Of a DNA stretch of 7,310 nucleotides, positions 1 through 6,933 are shown piece by piece. The notes under the pieces are model-generated. The model did not search any database, was not told the DNA's origin, and saw only the letters and a program-made list of their open reading frames with translations. Source of the DNA: UBA668 sp052034175 (GTDB lineage Bacteria; Actinomycetota; Acidimicrobiia; Acidimicrobiales; Ilumatobacteraceae). The translations under genes were made by a program, and so were the position numbers. The stretch covers positions 1-7,310 of the forward strand of contig JBPOIX010000287.1 of NCBI GenBank assembly GCA_052034175.1. The letters are read 5' to 3'. Positions within the stretch are counted from its first letter, which is position 1, and each line of letters begins with the position of its first letter.

Positions 1-77
1 AGGCGATCGCGTTCGGCGGTGGCGGGCCGCACTGCATCACCCAACAGATCCCGTTCGGGGTCACGTGGCCGTCATGA
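1..77 (+). CDS. C-terminal end of an unidentified upstream protein (5' partial)
   Basis: Frame 3 is open from the window edge (first whole codon at 3) to a TGA at 75-77. The 24 visible residues end in ...TQQIPFGVTWPS. Nearly every codon ends in G or C, as in the real genes of this window, while the two other forward frames read Arg/His/Pro-rich shadow protein. The stop overlaps the ATG at 74 of the following regulator gene as ATGA, the usual arrangement of translationally coupled genes, which supports both this frame and that start. I do not recognise the family. The glycine run with His and Cys near the window edge (FGGGGPHC) recalls a cofactor loop, but too little is present to assign a function. 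It probably forms an operon with the next two genes. Confidence 0.6.
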   Translation, partial: AIAFGGGGPHCITQQIPFGVTWPS

Positions 78-652
78 GCGACCGCCGTACCCAGCTGCTC
101 GATGCCGCGGTCGAGGAGATCGCACGAACCGGCACCCGGGGCATGCGCGTCGACGCAATTGCCAAGCGCGCGGGAGTGTCCGTGGCGTTGATCTACCACC
201 ACTTCACCGACCGTGCCGGGCTGTTGGACGCCGCACTCCGGCGCATCGGCGATCGCGCCGAAACCTACACAGATACCGCTGCCGGGAGCGGCCGCGAGCG
301 GGTGCTGGCCATGGTGCTCGGTGAGGTGCAGGACGATGCGCTGATCCGAACGAACTCGGCGGCCTGGGGCGAGCTGCGCGACGCGGCGATCTTCGAGCCG
401 GCCCTGCGGCCCGTGCTGCAGGAACTCACCGAACGCTGGGTGCAGGACCTCGCCGCGGTCATCCGTGAGGGACAGGCGGACCACTCGATCGCACCAGCGG
501 TCCCACCCGAAGAGGTGGCCGTGCAGCTCACGGCGATGGTGGAGGGGCTCAGCTCGCGCTGGTTGACTGGCCTGCTCTCCACCACCGAAGCGCGGCATCA
601 TCTCTCGACCTCGACTGCCGCGCTGCTCTCCCTTCCCGAGGTTCCTGCGTGA
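74..652 (+). CDS. TetR/AcrR-family transcriptional regulator
   Basis: This is a 192-residue one-component repressor of the usual TetR length. The N-terminal DNA-binding domain spans about residues 5-50: a first helix (RRTQLLDAAVEEIARTG), then the helix-turn-helix GMRVDAIAKRAGVSVALIYH followed by HFTDRAGLL, a near-canonical TetR signature. The C-terminal domain (about 80-190) is all-helical with the pattern EEVAVQLTAMVEGLSSRWL, like the ligand and dimerisation domains of BetI-like members (TetR_C_6 type). Ligand and targets cannot be read from the sequence. I chose ATG 74 because it overlaps the stop of the preceding frame as ATGA; a GTG at 65 would add three residues. Its stop TGA (650-652) overlaps the GTG start of the membrane protein as GTGA, so that protein is co-translated and may be its regulated partner. 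No promoter is visible because the upstream sequence is coding. Confidence 0.93.
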   Translation: MSDRRTQLLDAAVEEIARTGTRGMRVDAIAKRAGVSVALIYHHFTDRAGLLDAALRRIGDRAETYTDTAAGSGRERVLAMVLGEVQDDALIRTNSAAWGELRDAAIFEPALRPVLQELTERWVQDLAAVIREGQADHSIAPAVPPEEVAVQLTAMVEGLSSRWLTGLLSTTEARHHLSTSTAALLSLPEVPA

Positions 653-705
653 CCACCGACAACATGACCACCGACAACATGACCGCCGACAACATGACCG
701 CCGAC
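649..705 (+). repeat. 15-bp in-frame tandem repeat at the start of the membrane protein gene
   Basis: Units aacatgaccaccgac (661-675), aacatgaccgccgac (676-690) and aacatgaccgccgac (691-705) follow a partial unit, gtgaccaccgac (649-660). Units two and three are identical, and unit one differs by a single base. The 15-bp period keeps the reading frame and encodes (M)T(T/A)DN repeats. Each full unit contains an ATG, so the gene has four candidate start codons in one frame (GTG 649, ATG 664, 679, 694). Repeat number could change by slippage without disturbing the frame. Confidence 0.9.
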
Positions 706-1308
706 AACACCTCACACCGGTTCGAGTTCTTCGCTGCCCTCCTGCTCGGCCTCACCGCATTGCTCACCGGCTACGCGACAATGCGCTCGGCGATCGTCGG
801 CGACGAGGTGTTGGAGGGCTTCACCCTGTCGTCGCAGCACTACAACGATGCCAACAACCTCGACGACGCGAACACGCAGACGTACCTCGCCGATCAGGCG
901 CTGTTCCTCCGCTTCGCCGAGGCGCGGTTTGCCGGCGACGAGCAGCTGACCGACTACCTCCGCACCTCCCTGTTCGACGAGCGGCTGGCGACAGCGGTGG
1001 AATGGTGGGAGACCCAACAGACCGCCGGCAACCCGCCTGATTCGCCGTTCGAGGTCGGTTCGCCCTACCGGTTGGACGACACCACCGCACTGGAGGATCA
1101 GGGAGACGCCGCCTTCGAGGCTGCCAAGAAGGCGGACGAACGCAACGACCGCTTCGATCAAGCGACGGCCGTGCTGTCGATCACCCTGTTCGCCGTCGGC
1201 CTGGCGGTGCTCGTCACGGCCCACCGGGCGCGGTTGCTGATGGTGGCACTCGCGATCGCCGGGCTGTGCGGCGGTGCGCTGCTGACACTCGTCGGAGAGT
1301 TTGGCTGA
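649..1308 (+). CDS. Uncharacterised three-helix membrane protein with repeated N-terminus
   Basis: Up to 219 residues. The first 20 are a hydrophilic tandem repeat of five residues (MTTDN/MTADN). A hydrophobic segment follows at about 27-45 (FFAALLLGLTALLTGYATM). A mostly acidic helical domain lies at about 46-170 (for example DQALFLRFAEARF, VEWWETQ). Two more membrane segments are at about 172-191 (AVLSITLFAVGLAVLVTA) and 196-214, separated by a short basic loop HRARLL. The topology, one N-terminal and two C-terminal helices around a soluble domain, resembles DUF4337-like and other small actinobacterial membrane proteins, but I cannot name the family. The GTG at 649 overlaps the TetR stop (GTGA), favouring it as a coupled start; ATGs at 664, 679 and 694 are in frame and equally possible. 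Function is unknown; the tight linkage suggests control by the TetR protein. Confidence 0.85.
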   Translation: MTTDNMTTDNMTADNMTADNTSHRFEFFAALLLGLTALLTGYATMRSAIVGDEVLEGFTLSSQHYNDANNLDDANTQTYLADQALFLRFAEARFAGDEQLTDYLRTSLFDERLATAVEWWETQQTAGNPPDSPFEVGSPYRLDDTTALEDQGDAAFEAAKKADERNDRFDQATAVLSITLFAVGLAVLVTAHRARLLMVALAIAGLCGGALLTLVGEFG

Positions 1309-1417
1309 CGGCGCGGCCCGGCGCGTCCACAGGGCTTCCCCAGCGGCGGCCCGCTGAGCGACGGTGACGGTGATTCCCCGCCGTCGGTTCGGGGCGCGAG
1401 AGTGGCAGAGTGAACCC

Positions 1418-1750
1418 ATGACGAGGGACCCGGTTCGTTTCGGCGACAGCCTGCAGCAGGTGGTGCGCGGGTTGCGGCCGGAAGGGGCGTCCGCCTCGTC
1501 GGCCGCGGTGGCGCCGGCAGCGGCCATCGGCGGGGTGTTCGGCAAGTGGGAGGCCGCCGTCGGTGCGGCCGTGGCGGCCCACGTCCAGCCGGTGAAGCTG
1601 GACGGCACCACCCTCATCGTGCAGGTCGACGACCCCGCCTGGGCCACCCAGTTGCGCTTCCTCGAGGCCACGTTGCGCCAGCGGCTGGCCGAGGTGGCCG
1701 GCGCCCATGTGGAGCGGATCGACGTCCGGGTGGCGGGTCGCCGCCGATAG
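1418..1750 (+). CDS. dciA: DciA-family (DUF721) protein, probable helicase-loading factor
   Basis: The protein is 110 residues from ATG 1418. The DUF721 core is clear: FGKWEAAVGAAVAAHVQP, then LDGTTLIVQVDDPAWATQLRFL, matching the family pattern of W..vVG..va.H..P..l.dg.L.V.v...aWa.qL. The N-terminal part contains RDPVRFGDSLQQVV, comparable with the DP.PLG...l segment of actinobacterial members. DciA proteins interact with and help load the replicative helicase DnaB in bacteria lacking DnaC/DnaI. In actinobacteria the gene typically lies between recF and gyrB, and here gyrB follows. It is shorter than the M. tuberculosis relative, mainly at the N-terminus. A GTG at 1364 would add 18 residues (including RRRFGAREW), which could be genuine because relatives have a basic stretch before the DP motif; codon quality there is poorer, so ATG is preferred. 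The 109-bp gap before it shows no strong promoter; CAGAGT (1406-1411) sits 6 nt before the ATG as a weak -10 candidate. Confidence 0.85.
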   Translation: MTRDPVRFGDSLQQVVRGLRPEGASASSAAVAPAAAIGGVFGKWEAAVGAAVAAHVQPVKLDGTTLIVQVDDPAWATQLRFLEATLRQRLAEVAGAHVERIDVRVAGRRR

Positions 1751-1756
1751 GCGTGC

Positions 1757-1784
1757 CCCCAGCCCGATTCTGGGGCTGAATTTT
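1757..1784 (+). terminator. Possible intrinsic terminator after dciA (overlapping hairpins)
   Basis: Seven bases after the dciA stop, CAGCCC (1760-1765) can pair with GGGCTG (1773-1778) around a 7-nt loop, followed directly by AATTTT (1779-1784). An alternative hairpin of equal length, CCCCAG (1757-1762) with CTGGGG (1770-1775), uses the same bases and excludes the first. The short stem and impure T run make termination plausible rather than certain. It would separate dciA transcription from gyrB. Confidence 0.4.
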
Positions 1785-1854
1785 GCCACGAGTGCTTCCG
1801 GGGCTCATTCGTCTCGGATCGCGGGAAGAATCCGCCCTAGAAGCGCACAGAGGG

Positions 1855-1864
1855 ACCGATCGGT
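1855..1864. promoter_or_regulatory. Perfect 10-bp palindrome upstream of gyrB, possible operator
   Basis: ACCGATCGGT is perfectly self-complementary and lies about 60 bp upstream of the proposed gyrB -10 box. Palindromes with an ACCG...CGGT outline are common among TetR-family operators, and a TetR gene lies about 1.2 kb upstream, but no link between the two is shown. Flanking bases do not extend the symmetry. Confidence 0.3.
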
Positions 1865-1873
1865 GGCCGTTCG

Positions 1874-1922
1874 GAGGGGCGACGGAAACCCCTCCACGCT
1901 CCGCCACTCCGTCGCACCCCTC
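1874..1922 (+). promoter_or_regulatory. Large inverted repeat directly upstream of the gyrB -10 box
   Basis: The left arm GAGGGGCGACGGA (1874-1886) pairs in full, 13 bp, with TCCGTCG (1908-1914) and CCCCTC (1917-1922); the only irregularity is a 2-nt bulge, c1915 and a1916. The loop is 21 nt. Within the loop, CCCCTCC (1889-1895) can instead pair with GGAGGGG (1873-1879), a perfect 7-bp hairpin that competes with the larger stem. ACCCCTC occurs twice, at 1888 and 1916. The right arm ends 3 bp before TAGGCT and covers the position of a -35 box. It could be an operator, a supercoiling-sensitive cruciform, or an RNA switch if transcribed from further upstream. Confidence 0.5.
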
Positions 1923-1925
1923 AGG

Positions 1926-1931
1926 TAGGCT
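1926..1931 (+). promoter_or_regulatory. Probable -10 box of the gyrB promoter
   Basis: TAGGCT fits the actinobacterial TANNNT -10 pattern and is preceded by GG. Transcription would start near 1937-1939, giving a leader of about 100 nt before the gyrB start. No TTGACA-like -35 box is seen at 16-18 bp spacing; that stretch lies in the loop and right arm of the inverted repeat. Assignment rests on the -10 motif alone. Confidence 0.45.
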
Positions 1932-1946
1932 GTGCTGCATCGCGAC

Positions 1947-1973
1947 GCCGGCTGCGGGGAACCCGTCTCCGGC
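1947..1973 (+). promoter_or_regulatory. Two-tier hairpin in the gyrB leader
   Basis: The outer stem GCCGG (1947-1951) pairs with CCGGC (1969-1973). After a symmetric 3x3 internal loop (ctg/tct) an inner stem CGGG (1955-1958) pairs with CCCG (1962-1965) around a GAA loop. All nine pairs are G-C. It lies about 8-10 nt inside the predicted transcript, a position where it could stabilise the mRNA or form part of an attenuation structure. Confidence 0.45.
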
Positions 1974-1996
1974 TCCCCCAGTCGCCCACAATTCCG

Positions 1997-2014
1997 CAGG
2001 TCACGGCCTGTTTT
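1997..2014 (+). terminator. Small hairpin plus T4 run in the gyrB leader, possible attenuator
   Basis: CAGG (1997-2000) pairs with CCTG (2007-2010), extendable by one T-G wobble, and is immediately followed by TTTT (2011-2014) and then CCCCC. The stem is short, so it would be a weak terminator or a pause site 23 nt before the gyrB start. GGGGAA (1956-1961) in the preceding hairpin could alternatively pair with TTCCCC (2013-2018). Confidence 0.3.
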
Positions 2015-2028
2015 CCCCCGATCCGATC

Positions 2029-2032
2029 GAGG
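2029..2032 (+). promoter_or_regulatory. gyrB ribosome binding site (decides the start)
   Basis: GAGG lies 5 nt before the GTG at 2038. The open frame continues upstream to a TTG at 1783, but no comparable purine-rich site and no GyrB-like sequence are found before 2038, so this site supports GTG 2038. Confidence 0.6.
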
Positions 2033-2037
2033 TACGA

Positions 2038-3996
2038 GTGGCTTCCGACGCCCAGCAACCGACTGCCGACTACGGCGCCAAAGACATTCAGGTCCTCGAA
2101 GGGCTGGATCCCGTTCGCAAACGGCCCGGCATGTACATCGGTTCCACCGGTCTCGCCGGCCTGCACCACCTCATCTGGGAGGTCGTGGACAACGCGGTCG
2201 ACGAGGCGATGGCCGGCTTCGCCACCTCGATCACCGTCACCCTGCTGGCGGGCGGCGGCTGCCGGGTGGACGACAACGGCCGCGGCATCCCGGTGGACCC
2301 CTACCCGTCCGGCCCGCACAAGGGCAAGAGCGCGGCCGAGGTCGTGCTCACCGTGCTGCACGCCGGCGGCAAGTTCGGCGGCGAGGGCTACAAGGTCTCC
2401 GGCGGCCTCCACGGTGTGGGTGTCAGCGTGGTCAACGCACTCAGCGCGCGCCTGCTGCTCACGGTGGACCGTGGCGGCCTGCGCTACCAGCAGGAGTACC
2501 TCGACGGCGGCAAACCGCAGGGCTCGATGGTCGTCATCGGCGACACCCCGGCGGACACGCGCACCGCCGGCACCACGGTGGAGTTCTGGCCGGACAGCAC
2601 CATCTTCGCCAGCGAAGGCACCGAGTTCGTGGCCCGCACCGTGCTGGAGCGCCTGCAGACGATGGCCTTCCTCAACCGCGGCCTGGAGATCGTCTTCATC
2701 GACGAGCGGGCGGAGAAGCAGCAGACGGTCACGTTCCAGTACAAGGGCGGCATCGTCGACTTCGTCAAGCACCTGAACACCACCAAGGAGCCCCTGTTCT
2801 CCAAGGTCTGCCACTACGAGGACGAGGACGACGAAGGCGGCCAGACGCTGGACATCGCCGTCCAGTGGAACACCGGCTACCACGAAGGCATCCACGGCTA
2901 CGCCAACGGCATCTCCACCATCGAAGGCGGCATGCACGTGGAGGGCTTCAAGACGGCGCTCACCAGCGTGCTCAACAAGTACGCGCGCACCAAGAACCTG
3001 CTGAAGGAGAAGGACGACAACCTCCTCGGCGAGGACATCCGCGAAGGCATCACGGCCATCGTCGCCGTGAAGCTGCGCGAGCCCCAGTTCGAAGGGCAGA
3101 CGAAGGCCAAGCTCGGCAACGTGCCGATGCGCAGCTTCGTGCAGAAGGCCACCAACGAGAAGATGGCGGAGTGGCTGGAGGAGAACCCCACCGAGGCCAA
3201 CAAGGTGGTGAAGAAGGCGCAGGCCGCGGCGCAGGCCCGAGTCGCGGCGAAGAACGCACGCAACGCCATCCGCCGCAAGACGGCGCTGGCCGGCGCCGGC
3301 ATGCCGGACAAGCTGAAGGACTGCACCAGCGGCAACCCGGAGGAAAGCGAGCTGTTCATCGTCGAGGGCGACTCCGCCGGTGGCTCGGCACTGAACGCCC
3401 GCGACCCGCGCACCCAGGCGCTGCTGCCCATCCGCGGCAAGATCCTCAACGTCGAGCGCGCCCGGCTGGACAAGATGTTGAAGAACAACGAGATCCAGGC
3501 GCTGATCACCGCCATCGGCGGCGGCGTGGGCGACGAGTTCGACGTGGAGAAGGCCCGCTACCACAAGGTCATCGCCCTGTGCGACGCCGATGTGGACGGC
3601 AGCCACATCCGCACCCTGCTGCTCACCTTCTTCTTCCGCCAGATGCGCCCGATGGTGGAGGCCGGCTACTGCTACATCGCCCAGCCGCCCCTGTTCTCCA
3701 CCCTCGTCGGCAAGGAGAAGGTGTACCTCAAGGACGAGCATGCCAAGGGCCGCTTCCTGGAGTCGCACCCGAACCACAAGAACGACTTCAACCGCCTCAA
3801 GGGCCTCGGCGAGATGGACTGGCAGGAGCTCAAGCCGACCACGATGGACGTCAACACCCGCACCCTGCTGCAGGTCACGGTCGAGGAAGCAGCCCTGGCG
3901 GACGAGATCACCAGCGTGCTGATGGGCGACGACGTGGAGAGCCGCAAGAACTTCATCACCACCAACGCTCGCGACGTACGCAACCTGGACTTCTGA
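2038..3996 (+). CDS. gyrB: DNA gyrase subunit B
   Basis: GyrB is the ATPase subunit of the type IIA topoisomerase that introduces negative supercoils; it works as A2B2 with GyrA in the cytoplasm. The product is 652 residues, normal for the family. The GHKL ATPase domain includes E48 and N52 (WEVVDNAVDEA) and DDNGRGIP with D79 and G83, then LHAGGKFGG and SGGLHGVGVSVVNALS. The transducer domain carries the QTK loop at 354-356 with the ATP-contacting lysine K356. The TOPRIM domain has EGDSAGGSA with E443 and DADVDG with D516, D518 and D520 for Mg2+. The end, SRKNFITTNARDVRNLDF, is a typical intact C-terminus, and there is no Gram-negative-type insertion. Q151 aligns with the E. coli coumarin contact R136; other actinobacteria also lack Arg there. 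The start is GTG, supported by GAGG at 2029. gyrA follows after 9 bp, so the two are cotranscribed. The leader is highly structured. Confidence 0.98.
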   Translation: MASDAQQPTADYGAKDIQVLEGLDPVRKRPGMYIGSTGLAGLHHLIWEVVDNAVDEAMAGFATSITVTLLAGGGCRVDDNGRGIPVDPYPSGPHKGKSAAEVVLTVLHAGGKFGGEGYKVSGGLHGVGVSVVNALSARLLLTVDRGGLRYQQEYLDGGKPQGSMVVIGDTPADTRTAGTTVEFWPDSTIFASEGTEFVARTVLERLQTMAFLNRGLEIVFIDERAEKQQTVTFQYKGGIVDFVKHLNTTKEPLFSKVCHYEDEDDEGGQTLDIAVQWNTGYHEGIHGYANGISTIEGGMHVEGFKTALTSVLNKYARTKNLLKEKDDNLLGEDIREGITAIVAVKLREPQFEGQTKAKLGNVPMRSFVQKATNEKMAEWLEENPTEANKVVKKAQAAAQARVAAKNARNAIRRKTALAGAGMPDKLKDCTSGNPEESELFIVEGDSAGGSALNARDPRTQALLPIRGKILNVERARLDKMLKNNEIQALITAIGGGVGDEFDVEKARYHKVIALCDADVDGSHIRTLLLTFFFRQMRPMVEAGYCYIAQPPLFSTLVGKEKVYLKDEHAKGRFLESHPNHKNDFNRLKGLGEMDWQELKPTTMDVNTRTLLQVTVEEAALADEITSVLMGDDVESRKNFITTNARDVRNLDF

Positions 3997-4005
3997 GAGT
4001 GACGC

Positions 4006-6488
<2,483 letters not shown>

Positions 6489-6489
<1 letters not shown>

Positions 6490-6505
6490 GCCGCCCCGCG
6501 CGGCC
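6489..6505 (+). terminator. GC hairpin at the gyrA stop codon, no T tract
   Basis: GGCCGC (6489-6494) pairs perfectly with GCGGCC (6500-6505) around a 5-nt loop, starting on the last base of the gyrA stop codon. No T run follows, so it is a weak candidate for termination and may rather protect the 3' end or slow read-through. Two further small perfect hairpins follow (6527-6539 and 6546-6559). Confidence 0.3.
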
Positions 6506-6582
6506 GGGTCACGCCCCCGACGAATTGCGCCATTGGCGCCACCTTGCGGCATCTGCCGCCCCGACATCCGAGTCGAGTCCGT

Positions 6583-6589
6583 GAGGTGA
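6583..6589 (+). promoter_or_regulatory. Ribosome binding site of the TadE-like gene
   Basis: GAGGTGA ends 4 nt before ATG 6594 and offers six bases complementary to the 16S rRNA tail (GAGGTG). It is the clearest Shine-Dalgarno site in the window and fixes the start at ATG 6594. Confidence 0.6.
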
Positions 6590-6593
6590 GCCG

Positions 6594-6905
6594 ATGCGCG
6601 CTGTGTTCCGTACCCGCGACCGGGGGCAGGCAGTGGTCCTGCTGCTGGCCGTCATCGTCCTGGCTGTGGTGGTGGCCGCGGCCGCAGCAGCCTTCGGAGT
6701 CCGTCTGGCGCACCGGCAGCAGGCGCAGGCCGCCGCCGATGCCGCCGCGCTGGCTGGCGCACTCGAGGGCCGCGCCGCTGCGGCAGCGGTCGCTGCGGCC
6801 AACGACGCCGACCTGCTCAGCTTCGTCGCCCTCGGGGACGATGTGCTGGTCGTGGTGGCGGTGGGGGGCGAGCGGGCGTCGGCCCGGGCTACCCGCGCAC
6901 CCTGA
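6594..6905 (+). CDS. Small TadE/TadG-like single-helix protein
   Basis: 103 residues. A basic N-terminus (MRAVFRTRDRGQA) leads into one long hydrophobic helix at about 13-37 (VVLLLAVIVLAVVVAAAAAA), then HRQQAQAAADAAALAGALEG, which matches the helix and the following 'RxQxAADAAALAGA' segment of TadE/TadG and Flp-pilus-assembly proteins, including the small actinobacterial Rv3654c-type group. The C-terminal part (ANDADLLSFVALGDDVLVVVAVGG) fits the short beta-rich end of that group. The RGQA just before the helix resembles a class III (prepilin-like) signal region, with the hydrophobic stretch after the cleavage site; whether it is cleaved is unknown. The protein should be anchored in the membrane with its tail outside. 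No other tad gene is in the window, so its partners are unseen. It has its own strong ribosome site and lies 104 bp after gyrA; no clear promoter is seen. The composition is Ala-rich like its neighbours. Confidence 0.75.
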   Translation: MRAVFRTRDRGQAVVLLLAVIVLAVVVAAAAAAFGVRLAHRQQAQAAADAAALAGALEGRAAAAAVAAANDADLLSFVALGDDVLVVVAVGGERASARATRAP

Positions 6906-6921
6906 GCAGGGCCATGTCTCC

Positions 6922-6927
6922 TACACT
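6922..6927 (+). promoter_or_regulatory. -10 box of a probable leaderless transcript
   Basis: TACACT fits TANNNT and ends exactly 6 bp before the GTG at 6934, so transcription should begin at or next to the start codon. No Shine-Dalgarno sequence precedes that GTG, as expected for leaderless mRNAs, which are frequent in actinobacteria. No good -35 box is seen. Confidence 0.5.
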
Positions 6928-6933
6928 CGGCCC

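Noticed and set aside
12..41. Cytochrome P450 haem-binding loop in the first partial protein (FGGGGPHC)
   Set aside because: Phe and Cys have P450-like spacing, but the His is shifted, the Gly after Cys is missing, and only about 13 residues follow the Cys, whereas P450s continue for several dozen.
19..324. Forward frame of 101 codons overlapping tetR
   Set aside because: Arg-rich shadow of the tetR gene without any recognisable domain.
1323..1331. DnaA-box-like GCGTCCACA between the membrane protein and dciA
   Set aside because: It matches 7 of 9 bases of TTGTCCACA and stands alone; no cluster of boxes or AT-rich region is present, so there is no case for an origin here.
1783..2037. N-terminal extension of GyrB by 85 residues from TTG 1783
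   Set aside because: The extension has no GyrB-like sequence, poorer third-position G/C, and covers the promoter-like and hairpin elements; GTG 2038 has a GAGG site and gives the normal length.
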